Shown: in pieces, positions 46,615-55,573 of the stretch
Numbering within the stretch: position 1 is the stretch's first letter
Layout of the letters: each line of letters starts with the position of its first letter
Source of the DNA: Mycolicibacterium sp.
Lineage (GTDB): Bacteria > Actinomycetota > Actinomycetes > Mycobacteriales > Mycobacteriaceae
Reading direction: 5' to 3'
Length of the DNA: 64,000 nucleotides
Assembly: GCA_020637165.1 (NCBI GenBank)
Contig: JACJWN010000009.1
Span: 124,001-188,000 of the forward strand
Position numbers and translations under genes: made by a program
Notes under the pieces: model-generated
Told to the model about the DNA's origin: nothing
The model's input: the letters and a program-made list of their open reading frames with translations, nothing else
Databases searched by the model: none

Positions 46615-48480
46615 GTGAATGGGTCGAGATTTGTCGGGCGAGTCGGAGGATTGGCGGTAGCGCTCGGAGTGGGCTCCGTCCTCTACGGAACAGCGGTCGC
46701 CTGGGCGGACGCCTCGTCCGACGGTCCGTCGGCGCGGCAAGGCACAAGCCAGTCAGCCGGCCCACGATCGTCATCGGACTCAGCCGGTTCGGCCACCCGC
46801 GTAGGCACCAAGGCTGCGCCTGCTGGTCGAGGGCCCTCCGCACCGGCGTCGACAATCAGAGCCCAGAGCACGAGAAACCAACCGGTACCCCCGCCCGCAG
46901 CCACCAACCTCGGCGACAGAGCAGCCACGCTGACGGCTCTGCCGGGAGTTCCCCCGGTAGCCACGGTCCCCGACCCGACCACCGAAGAGCTGCCTGGGAC
47001 ATCGCTCGACGTGGTGCTGGCCTCGACGCAGCTTGTTCACCCCCGTCGAGAAACGGCCGTCGCTACGCTCCCGGCACCCGCGGCCAGCGCCCTTGCCACG
47101 CCCGCGGCGATTCCACAGGCCGCCGCCGCGGAGAACATCGCCTTGATCATGGGGGGCAGCGGAGTCCCGATACCTAACGAGGACTACATCAACGCTGCTT
47201 TCGACCTCTACGTCGAGCCCCACGCCCCGGCCGAGACCATCCCGCAGCAGTTGGTGACCCCCGAAGGGCTGTATCCGATCACCCCCTACCCCTATGTGAA
47301 GGTGCTGCCGCTGAGCGTCTCGGTAGGACAGGGGAACCAGATCCTCTATGACGAGGTCCTCCAGCAACTCGCCGACGACAACACCCTGACCGTCTTCGGC
47401 TACTCGCAAAGCGCCATCATCTCCTCGCTGGTGATGGACCCGGACAACTCCGACTGCGTCAACACCACAACGTGCGGGATCGACCCGGATACCCCGGTCA
47501 ACTTCGTGCTGATCGGCAACGAGATGAACCCCAACGGAGGATTCCTGTCCCGTTTCCCGGGCTTGAACCTTCCCAGCCTCGGCATCCCCTTCTACGGCCC
47601 CACCCCCGAGGACTCGTTCGCCGTCGCCAATTACATGCTCGAGTACGACGGGTTCGCCGACTTTCCCCAGTACCCGGGGAACTTCCTTTCCAGCCTCAAC
47701 GCTGCAATGGGTATCGGTTTCGTCCACGGCACTTACCTGGACCTCACCGAGGAGCAGGTCGCGGCGGCCATCGAGTTGCCGACCAGCTCCCCGACCCAGA
47801 AGTACTACGTCATCCCCACCGAGGACCTGCCCCTGCTGGCGCCGATCCGGGCGATTCCGCTGATCGGCGGTCCGATCGCCGATCTGCTCCAGCCCGCGCT
47901 GCGGGTGATCGTCAACCTCGGATACGGCGACCCGAAGTACGGCTGGTCCCAGGGCCTCGCGAACGTCGAGACCCCCTTCGGTGTCTTCCCCGACGTCGAC
48001 TGGGGTGAGACCATCGGGCTGTTCTTCGAAGGTGTCGCGAAGGGCATCAACGACTTCATCTCCGATATCACCCCCGGCGGAAGCATGTGGCAGGAACTGG
48101 ACGCACATATCGCCGGGGCAACCTCGGCAATGACGGCGCTCACCACACTGCCCGCCCTCACCGCCGGCGGGATCATCCCGACGATTCAGGGCGTCATCAC
48201 CGGAGTCACGGAGTTCATCTCCAACGCCGCCGCCTCCCTCTACGCCGCCCTGCTCCCCACCGCCGACATCGTCAACGCCATCGTGACAGTCCTGCCCGGT
48301 TACGCCATCAACCTGTTCCTCGACGGCATCGAGCAGATGCTCAGCGGGGACATCATCGGCGGGTTGCTCAACGCCATCGGACTCCCGGTGGCCGCCGCCG
48401 TCGGACTGGTCACCACCGCCGCACTGATCGAGGTAGAGGTCATCGGACACGCGATCGCCGGGGTCTTCACCCTGGAGTGA
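46615..48480 (+). CDS. Secreted PE-PPE-domain (alpha/beta hydrolase) protein
   Basis: A 621-residue exported protein. A Sec-type signal peptide (about 1-31, ending A-V-A-W-A) is followed by a 140-residue Ser/Ala/Pro-rich linker. The PE-PPE domain comes next (about 183-430): G-S-G-V-P-I-P at 191-197, and the nucleophile motif G-Y-S264-Q-S. A hydrophobic C-terminal region (about 480-620) has several amphipathic or membrane-like helices. PE-PPE domains are serine hydrolases (esterase/lipase-like) normally attached to PE or PPE modules and exported by ESX systems. Here neither module is present. GGAGAACAGG precedes the GTG. It occurs where M. tuberculosis proceeds directly from XPB to fadB. Confidence 0.82.
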   Translation: MNGSRFVGRVGGLAVALGVGSVLYGTAVAWADASSDGPSARQGTSQSAGPRSSSDSAGSATRVGTKAAPAGRGPSAPASTIRAQSTRNQPVPPPAATNLGDRAATLTALPGVPPVATVPDPTTEELPGTSLDVVLASTQLVHPRRETAVATLPAPAASALATPAAIPQAAAAENIALIMGGSGVPIPNEDYINAAFDLYVEPHAPAETIPQQLVTPEGLYPITPYPYVKVLPLSVSVGQGNQILYDEVLQQLADDNTLTVFGYSQSAIISSLVMDPDNSDCVNTTTCGIDPDTPVNFVLIGNEMNPNGGFLSRFPGLNLPSLGIPFYGPTPEDSFAVANYMLEYDGFADFPQYPGNFLSSLNAAMGIGFVHGTYLDLTEEQVAAAIELPTSSPTQKYYVIPTEDLPLLAPIRAIPLIGGPIADLLQPALRVIVNLGYGDPKYGWSQGLANVETPFGVFPDVDWGETIGLFFEGVAKGINDFISDITPGGSMWQELDAHIAGATSAMTALTTLPALTAGGIIPTIQGVITGVTEFISNAAASLYAALLPTADIVNAIVTVLPGYAINLFLDGIEQMLSGDIIGGLLNAIGLPVAAAVGLVTTAALIEVEVIGHAIAGVFTLE

Positions 48481-48569
48481 CAACCGGACGCCGGATAGAC
48501 ATGCCGAAGCCGCCGAGCCGCGGCGCGTCGAAGTCCTGTGCGTCTGCTCGCCCCGTGCGGTAACGCTCA

Positions 48570-49559
48570 CTAAGCCAGCGCGGGGATGACCTCGCGCTCG
48601 AACAACTCGATACCGGAACGGTCATAGGCGGCCTCTGGGAAGTAGCAGATCACGTATTCGCAGCCCAGATCGCGCAGGGCACCCAGGGTTTCGATCACCT
48701 GCGCCGGCGTGCCGGTGGCGTTTCCGGGGGCCCGGTTCATCTCGATCATCGCCTCGGCCGCTGCGTCGCCGCACACTCCGGCCAGCCGATCGCGGACTCG
48801 GCGCAGCCGTTGTTCGACGTCGGCCTCCGAGACACCCAGAACCGCATTGACATTGGCCGAGCGCACGATAGCGCCAAAGTCAGTGCCCACCTCGCGACAA
48901 TGACCAGCTAGGACCTCTGACTTGTGCGCGAACTCCGCCGGAGCGGCGGTGAAGTTGGTGTACTGGGCATACCTGGCCGCGATCTTCAGGGTCACCCTCT
49001 CCCCGCCGCCGGCGATCCACAATGGGATGCCCCCGGGTTGCAGCGGACGAGGCGCCACGATGGCTCCGTCGACCTGATACTGCCTGCCCTCGAAACTGAC
49101 TCTCCCCGCTGCCCAGGCCTCGCGCATGATCTGCACACCTTCGTCGAGGCGCGCCAGCCGAACGCCGGCAGAAGGGAACCCGTAACCGTAGGCCCGCCAC
49201 TCGTGCTCGTACCAGCCACCCCCGATACCCATTTGCACACGGCCGCCGGAAATGACGTCGGTAGTGGCGGCGACCTTGGCGAGGTAAGCCGGATTGCGAT
49301 AGCTCATCGCGGTGCACATCTGGCCCAGCTTGATCCGGGTGGTGCTGGCCGCGTAGGCGGCCATCAACGTCCACGCTTCGTGGGTTGCCTCGTCGGTGGG
49401 CATCGGCACAGTATGGAAGTGGTCATAGACCCACAGCGATTCCCACGGACCGGCATCGGCGTACACCGCGAGATCCCGCATTACCGCCCAATGGTTTTCG
49501 GCCGGAATACCGACAAGATCCAGTCGCCAGCCTTGAGGGATGAAAAGCCCGAACCGCAT
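48570..49559 (-). CDS. LLM-class F420-dependent oxidoreductase
   Basis: A 329-residue luciferase-like TIM-barrel protein. Family landmarks are M-R-F-G-L-F-I-P-Q-G at the start, S-L-W-V-Y-D-H-F-H near 41, L-G-Q-M-C-T-A near 78, G-R-V-Q-M-G-I-G-G-G-W near 106, and I-P-L-W-I-A-G-G-G near 178. In mycobacteria this subgroup generally uses coenzyme F420; the substrate is unknown. The gene is convergent with the PE-PPE-domain gene and is separated from fadB upstream by a strong hairpin. Confidence 0.85.
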   Translation of the reverse strand: MRFGLFIPQGWRLDLVGIPAENHWAVMRDLAVYADAGPWESLWVYDHFHTVPMPTDEATHEAWTLMAAYAASTTRIKLGQMCTAMSYRNPAYLAKVAATTDVISGGRVQMGIGGGWYEHEWRAYGYGFPSAGVRLARLDEGVQIMREAWAAGRVSFEGRQYQVDGAIVAPRPLQPGGIPLWIAGGGERVTLKIAARYAQYTNFTAAPAEFAHKSEVLAGHCREVGTDFGAIVRSANVNAVLGVSEADVEQRLRRVRDRLAGVCGDAAAEAMIEMNRAPGNATGTPAQVIETLGALRDLGCEYVICYFPEAAYDRSGIELFEREVIPALA

Positions 49560-49585
49560 GTCGCAACTCTACGTCCCGCGCATGC

Positions 49586-49620
49586 GAAAGCCCCTGGAAC
49601 CTTGCGTTCCAGGGGCTTTC
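49586..49620 (-). terminator. Perfect 15-bp hairpin terminator downstream of fadB
   Basis: GAAAGCCCCTGGAAC pairs perfectly with GTTCCAGGGGCTTTC across a five-base loop. It lies 14 bases past the fadB stop, and the minus-strand copy ends GGGGCTTTC, a short T stretch at the stem foot. This is the strongest hairpin in the window and should stop transcription of the fadA-fadB operon before the F420 oxidoreductase gene. Confidence 0.8.
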
Positions 49621-49634
49621 ACAACGCCGGCGAG

Positions 49635-51770
49635 CTAGGTCAGCAGCGAGGCCGGCGGGTTGAAGCGGTCACCGTAGCGCTCGGCCAGTTCCTTGGCCCG
49701 CGCGACGAACGCGGCTTTGCCGCCCGGGTAGCCGGCGATGAACTGCGCGGCGCCACCGGTCCACGGCGGGAAACCGATGCCCATGATCGAGCCGATGTTG
49801 GCGTCCGCGGTAGTGGTGATGACGCCTTCGTCGAAGCACTTCTGGGTCTCCAGCGCCTCGGCGAACAGCATCCGGTCGATCATGTCCTGCAGCGGCGGCT
49901 TGGAGGTCCCGGAGTTGAACGTCTCCCGTAGACCAGGCCACAGCTGGGTCCGCTTGCCGTCGACGTACTCGTAGAAGCCCGCACCGGAAAGCCGCGACGG
50001 GCGCCCGATCTCGATCATCTTCTCCACGACGGCCTCGGCCGGGTGCGCCACATAGGTGCCCCCGGCGTCCTCGATGCCCTTGCGGCTGGCGACGGCGATC
50101 TTGTGCATCAGCTCCATGTTGAGCTCGTCGGACAGCTGCAGGGGCGGAGCAGGGTAACCCGCCTGGGAACCCGCATGCTCGATCGACGCCGGCTCGACCC
50201 CCTCGCCCAACATCGCCAGCGCCTCGTTGATGAAGGTGCCGATGACGCGGCTGGTGTAGAAGCCACGGCTGTCGTTGACCACGATCGGGGTCTTGCCGAT
50301 GGCCAGGGTGTAGTCGAACACCCGGGCCAGCGCCTCGTCGGAGGTTTTCTCGCCCTTGATGATCTCCACCAGCGGCATCTTGTCGACCGGGGAGAAGAAG
50401 TGGATGCCGATGAAGTCCTCCTGGCGCTTGACCCCGGCGGCCAGGCCGGTGATGGGCATGGTCGAGGTGTTGGAGCCGAGGATGGCGTTGGGCTCGACGA
50501 TGTCCTCGATCTCCTGGAAGACCTTGTGCTTGAGTTCCTGGTTCTCGAAGACAGCCTCGATCACGAAGTCCACACCCTTGAAATCGGCCGGGTCGGCGGT
50601 CGGGGTGATCCGGCCCAGCAACGCCTGGGACTTCTCCTCAGTGGTCCGGCCGCGCTCAAGAGCCTTGGCCTCCAGCTTCTCCGAGTAGCCCTTGCCCTTC
50701 TGCGCCGCCTCGATGGTGACGTCCTTGAGGACCACGTCGAAGCCGGCCTTGGCCGACACGTAGGCGATACCGGCACCCATCATTCCGGCGCCCAGCACGC
50801 CGATCTTGGTGATCGGGGTCTTGCCGATGCCCGCCGGACGGGACCCGCCCGCGTTGATGGCCTGAAGATCGAAGAAGAACGCCTGGATCATGTTCTTCGC
50901 GACGTGCCCGGTCACCAGGCTGGTGAAATAGCGGCTCTCGATGCGGCTGGCGGTGTCGAAATCGACCTGGGCGCCCTCGACCGCGGCGGCCAGGATCGCC
51001 CGCGGCGCGGGCATCGGCGCACCCTTGAGCTGCTTGCGCAGCAGCGAGGGGAACGACGGCAGGATCGCGGCCAGCGCCGGGCTGGCCGGGGTGCCGCCGG
51101 GCATCTTGTAGCCCTTGGCGTCCCAGGGCTGGGTGTGGGCCTCCGGGTTCGCCTTGATCCATGCCTTGGCGGCCGGGATCAGTTCCTCGACGTCGGAGAC
51201 CAGCTCGTCGACCAGCCCGGTGGCCTTGGCTTTGTCCGGGCGGAACCGGGTGCCCTGGGACAGCACGTTGACGAAGGCATTCTGGATGCCGAACATCCGC
51301 ACGGTGCGGGTTACCCCGCCACCGCCGGGCAGCAGGCCCAGTGTGACCTCGGGAAGGCCGAGCTGGACACCCTTGACGTCGGCGACGATGCGCCTGTGAC
51401 ACGCCAGCGCGATCTCCAGGCCACCGCCCAGAGCGGCACCGTTGATGGCCGCGACCACCGGCACGCCCAGGGTCTCCAGCTTGCGCAGATCGGCCTTGAT
51501 TTCCTCGACCTCGTCGAAGATCTCACCGGCGTTCTCCGGGCCTGCCTGGATCATCGCCTTGAGGTCGCCGCCGGCGAAGAAGGTCTTCTTGCCCGAGGTG
51601 ATGACGACTCCGGTGATCGAATCCTTCTCGGCCTCAAGACGTTCGACCGCCTTGTGCATCGACTCCTTGTAGTGCTCGTTCATCACATTCGCCGAGCCCG
51701 TGGGGTCGTCGAGGGTCAGCGTGACGATGCCGTCGGCATCCTTGTCCCACTGGATTGTGTTCTCTGCCAT
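49635..51770 (-). CDS. fadB: Fatty-acid oxidation complex alpha subunit FadB
   Basis: A 711-residue bifunctional beta-oxidation enzyme; M. tuberculosis FadB (Rv0860) is 720 residues. The N-terminal enoyl-CoA hydratase part (about 1-300) has F-F-A-G-G-D-L-K and N-G-A-A-L-G-G-G-L-E-I-A-L-A with the catalytic glutamates. The 3-hydroxyacyl-CoA dehydrogenase part begins with the NAD loop I-G-V-L-G-A-G-M-M-G-A-G-I-A and contains the active-site I-H-F-F-S-P-V-D-K-M. With FadA it forms the trifunctional complex that degrades long-chain acyl-CoA. fadA lies 40 bp upstream on the same strand. Confidence 0.95.
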   Translation of the reverse strand: MAENTIQWDKDADGIVTLTLDDPTGSANVMNEHYKESMHKAVERLEAEKDSITGVVITSGKKTFFAGGDLKAMIQAGPENAGEIFDEVEEIKADLRKLETLGVPVVAAINGAALGGGLEIALACHRRIVADVKGVQLGLPEVTLGLLPGGGGVTRTVRMFGIQNAFVNVLSQGTRFRPDKAKATGLVDELVSDVEELIPAAKAWIKANPEAHTQPWDAKGYKMPGGTPASPALAAILPSFPSLLRKQLKGAPMPAPRAILAAAVEGAQVDFDTASRIESRYFTSLVTGHVAKNMIQAFFFDLQAINAGGSRPAGIGKTPITKIGVLGAGMMGAGIAYVSAKAGFDVVLKDVTIEAAQKGKGYSEKLEAKALERGRTTEEKSQALLGRITPTADPADFKGVDFVIEAVFENQELKHKVFQEIEDIVEPNAILGSNTSTMPITGLAAGVKRQEDFIGIHFFSPVDKMPLVEIIKGEKTSDEALARVFDYTLAIGKTPIVVNDSRGFYTSRVIGTFINEALAMLGEGVEPASIEHAGSQAGYPAPPLQLSDELNMELMHKIAVASRKGIEDAGGTYVAHPAEAVVEKMIEIGRPSRLSGAGFYEYVDGKRTQLWPGLRETFNSGTSKPPLQDMIDRMLFAEALETQKCFDEGVITTTADANIGSIMGIGFPPWTGGAAQFIAGYPGGKAAFVARAKELAERYGDRFNPPASLLT

Positions 51771-51810
51771 GTTTTTTCGTTAGCTCCTAGTCGTCTCTGG
51801 TCGGCGCCGC

Positions 51811-53022
<1,212 letters not shown>

Positions 53023-53180
53023 GTGGATTCCTCGGATTTCGGTATGTGGATTTCCGGCACCCTGCAGCCTAGTCCTGCGCAGCGACGGGCAACCAACAGC
53101 CCCGGCCAACCTGTTGGTTGAGGCTCTGTTGGACAAGAGCTGGGTTGGGCGAGGACTCGGCGCCAGTAGGCTCGGCGCCC

Positions 53181-54380
53181 ATGACCGAACCCGATGACGT
53201 CGGCCCGGCGAAGACCGTCGAGCGGTTGCGCCCTTTCTCGGTCAACGTCTTCGCCAGGATGTCCGCGCTGGCGGCCGAGCTCGGTGCGGTGAACCTCGGG
53301 CAGGGCTTCCCCGATGAGGACGGCCCGCCGGCCATGCTGGAGGTCGCCCGCCAGGCGATCGCCGACGGGGTCAACCAGTACCCGCCCGGGCCGGGTATCG
53401 CCGAACTGCGCCGGGCCATCGCCGCCCAGCGCTCCCGGCGCTACGGCCAGCAGTTCGACCCCGACACCGAGGTGCTGGTCACCGTGGGCGCCTCCGAGGC
53501 GATCGCGGCGGCGGTCCTCGGCCTGGTCGAGCCGGGCTCGGAGGTGCTGGTGCTCGAGCCGTTCTTCGACACCTACGCTCCGGTGATTGCGATGGCGGGA
53601 TCGCGCCGGGTGGCGGTGCCGCTGGTCCCCGACGGCCGCGGATTCGCCCTCGACGTCGACGCGGTGCGCGCCGCGATCACCCCCGCGACCCGGGCGATCA
53701 TCGTCAACTCACCGCATAACCCGACCGGCATGGTGCTGTCCGACAGCGAACTACGCGGGCTGGCCGCGGTGGCCGAAGAAGCCGACCTTCTGGTGATTTC
53801 CGATGAGGTTTACGAGCACCTCACCTTCGACGGTCATCGACATCTGCCGATCGCCAGCTATCCCGGGATGGCTTCGCGCACGGTGACGATCTCCAGTGCG
53901 GCCAAGATGTTCAACTGCACCGGCTGGAAGATCGGCTGGGCCTGCGGGGCGCCGGGGTTCATCGCCGGGGTTCGGACCGCCAAGCAGTACCTGAGCTACG
54001 TCAGCGGAGCACCGTTCCAGCCGGCCGTGGCCTACGCGCTGGACCACGAGGACGCGTGGGTGGCCGCGCTGCGGGACTCACTGCAGGCCAAACGGGATAC
54101 ACTGTCGGCCGCACTCGCCGGTCTGGGCTTCGACGTCCACGACAGTGTCGGCACCTATTTCCTGTGCGCCGATCCCCGTCCGTTGGGGTTCGGCGACAGC
54201 ACGGCTTTCTGCGAGGAGTTACCGCGCCGCGCGGGCGTGGCGGCGATCCCGATGGCGGCGTTCTGCGATCCGGGCGGGGCGCCGCAAGCCTGGAATCACC
54301 TCGTGCGCTTCGCCTTCTGCAAACGCGACGGCACCCTCGAAGAGGCGATCCGGCGATTGAGCGCGCTCAACCCTTCTTGA
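53181..54380 (+). CDS. PLP-dependent aminotransferase, DapC-like (Rv0858c)
   Basis: A 399-residue fold-type I class I/II aminotransferase. The PLP lysine is K242 in [17 protein letters not shown] binds the cofactor, D-E-V-Y-E-H follows, and V-R-F-A-F-C-K contains the carboxylate-binding arginine. M. tuberculosis Rv0858c (397 residues) is annotated as N-succinyldiaminopimelate aminotransferase DapC, for lysine and wall synthesis. Substrate choice cannot be confirmed from sequence, since related enzymes transaminate other amino acids. The ATG 21 codons into the open frame is chosen by family length. Its last 14 bases overlap the convergent SRPBCC gene. Confidence 0.88.
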   Translation: MTEPDDVGPAKTVERLRPFSVNVFARMSALAAELGAVNLGQGFPDEDGPPAMLEVARQAIADGVNQYPPGPGIAELRRAIAAQRSRRYGQQFDPDTEVLVTVGASEAIAAAVLGLVEPGSEVLVLEPFFDTYAPVIAMAGSRRVAVPLVPDGRGFALDVDAVRAAITPATRAIIVNSPHNPTGMVLSDSELRGLAAVAEEADLLVISDEVYEHLTFDGHRHLPIASYPGMASRTVTISSAAKMFNCTGWKIGWACGAPGFIAGVRTAKQYLSYVSGAPFQPAVAYALDHEDAWVAALRDSLQAKRDTLSAALAGLGFDVHDSVGTYFLCADPRPLGFGDSTAFCEELPRRAGVAAIPMAAFCDPGGAPQAWNHLVRFAFCKRDGTLEEAIRRLSALNPS

Positions 54381-54807
54381 TCTTGAGCACCTGCTTGCGC
54401 AGGCCGTCGGTGGCGGTCTCCATCGCACCTTTGAGGGTGCGCTTGAGCAGGAACCCCGGGAGCGGGACCGACGGGTCGACGGTCAACTCGAAGCGGACCT
54501 TGGTCTTGTCGCCCTGGGGGGTCAGCGTGTACGCGGCCTGCTGAGAGCGAAGTTGCCCGGCCGAGATCAGCGTCCACCCGGCGGTGTTGGCCGACCAGGT
54601 GTACTCGACCTCCTGAACATCGGTCAACCCGGCGGCCTTGACCTTCATCCTGACCCGTTTGGGCCGGCCGTCGTCGTAGGCCTCGAGGACCTCCGCACTC
54701 TGGTACTGCGGCGACCAGGTGTGCGCCGATTCGACGTCGGCGATCACCGCGAGGATCTCCTCGGGTTCCGCCTCGATGACGACTTCGCGGGAATCGTTGA
54801 CTGTCAT
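54367..54807 (-). CDS. SRPBCC-family protein (Rv0857/Rv0856-like)
   Basis: A 146-residue SRPBCC protein: opening strand R-E-V-V-I-E-A-E-P-E-E-I-L, the loop V-E-S-A-H-T-W-S-P-Q-Y, central strands V-Q-E-V-E-Y-T-W-S-A-N, and C-terminal helix L-K-G-A-M-E-T-A-T-D-G-L-R-K-Q-V-L. Homologues lie next to Rv0858c in M. tuberculosis. It probably binds a lipid or aromatic ligand, but none is known. This is the third SRPBCC gene in the window. Confidence 0.8.
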   Translation of the reverse strand: MTVNDSREVVIEAEPEEILAVIADVESAHTWSPQYQSAEVLEAYDDGRPKRVRMKVKAAGLTDVQEVEYTWSANTAGWTLISAGQLRSQQAAYTLTPQGDKTKVRFELTVDPSVPLPGFLLKRTLKGAMETATDGLRKQVLKIKKG

Positions 54808-54919
54808 GGTCCGACAGTAGCGACACGAGCAGGGAATCGGTTGCGGTTCGCCGCTGCGCAGAACCGGTTCGTGAGCCACCTTCGTCGGTGACGCACTGAC
54901 CACTGCGCTATGCCTCCCG

Positions 54920-55315
54920 CTACCGGCCCAGCAGTGTGACGTGGCAGCGCACGCCAGGGGCCCGCGACAGCCGGGCGTCGGCGGTGACGAGGGAGATCCC
55001 GAGGGCCTCGGCAAGCGCGATGTAGGCGGCGTCGTATGCGGTCACGGTCTGCCGTAATTCCCAGCACCGCCGCAACAACGGTCTGTGCGATGCGCGGCGC
55101 ATCGGTAGGTCGGCCAGACTCAAGAGCGCGCGTTGCGCTCGCGCGGCCGTCATGCTTGTGGCCTTCACCTGCCGGCGCAGTACCGACAGGACCTCCAGAT
55201 CGATCGATTCCGGCGCAACAAGGGTCTCCCCCGCCAAGGCGGTCCGAGCAACGGAGCCTTCCGAACCGTCGTCGCCGAGCGCTACCGCCAGCACGCTGGC
55301 ATCAACGACGATCAC
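54920..55315 (-). CDS. vapC: VapC-type PIN-domain ribonuclease toxin
   Basis: A 131-residue PIN-domain protein. The acidic Mg2+ site is D5 (I-V-V-D-A-S), E41 (D-L-E-V-L), D95 (A-Y-D-A-A-Y) and D113 (T-A-D-A-R-L), the standard VapC arrangement. Such toxins cleave tRNA or rRNA when released from their antitoxin. The GTG reading M-I-V-V-D is chosen; it overlaps the vapB stop by 14 bases. Another GTG three codons upstream is possible. The pair is not at this place in M. tuberculosis, so it looks acquired. Confidence 0.9.
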   Translation of the reverse strand: MIVVDASVLAVALGDDGSEGSVARTALAGETLVAPESIDLEVLSVLRRQVKATSMTAARAQRALLSLADLPMRRASHRPLLRRCWELRQTVTAYDAAYIALAEALGISLVTADARLSRAPGVRCHVTLLGR

Positions 55316-55532
55316 GGTCGTCACGGACTGTCTCGACAGCAGCCGAGAACGGGACTGATCCACCCGAATCGCTCCCGGCGCGTTCGAGAACCTCGTCGAG
55401 GGTCGGCATGGCGGCTTCCGCGATCAGCCGACTCCTCAGATACTCCTGCAACGACTGGTGCGCGCGCGCGGCCCGTTGCCGCAGCACGGCGTGCGTCCCC
55501 TCGGGGACATCCTTGATCTGCACGCTCGGCAC
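55302..55532 (-). CDS. vapB: VapB/FitA-type ribbon-helix-helix antitoxin
   Basis: A 76-residue antitoxin of the FitA-like class. The N-terminal ribbon-helix-helix (V-Q-I-K-D-V-P-E-G-T-H-A-V-L-R-Q-R-A-A, then S-L-Q-E-Y-L-R-S-R-L) binds DNA and dimerises. The C-terminal tail (P-T-L-D-E-V-L-E-R-A... to the basic end) wraps the toxin. The GTG start lacks a Shine-Dalgarno sequence, which agrees with the leaderless promoter immediately upstream. It would repress its own operon together with VapC. Confidence 0.88.
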   Translation of the reverse strand: MPSVQIKDVPEGTHAVLRQRAARAHQSLQEYLRSRLIAEAAMPTLDEVLERAGSDSGGSVPFSAAVETVRDDRDRR

Positions 55533-55538
55533 AGCGCC

Positions 55539-55567
55539 ATTTTGGCGCCATTGGCGCCAGACTGCAA
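55539..55567 (-). promoter_or_regulatory. vapBC promoter with two palindromic operator sites
   Basis: On the minus strand TTGCAG, a 17-bp spacer and CAAAAT form a good -35/-10 pair. Six bases after the -10 comes the vapB GTG, so the transcript should be leaderless. Two perfect TGGCGCCA palindromes (55543-55550 and 55552-55559, nine bp apart) fill the spacer and touch the -10. A further half site GCGCCA follows. Ribbon-helix-helix VapB dimers bound there would block RNA polymerase. Confidence 0.7.
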
Positions 55568-55573
55568 GTCAGG

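Noticed and set aside
49635-51770. Long plus-strand frame (about 590 codons) opposite fadB
   Set aside because: Antisense of a gene with clear hydratase and dehydrogenase motifs; the translation has no family resemblance.
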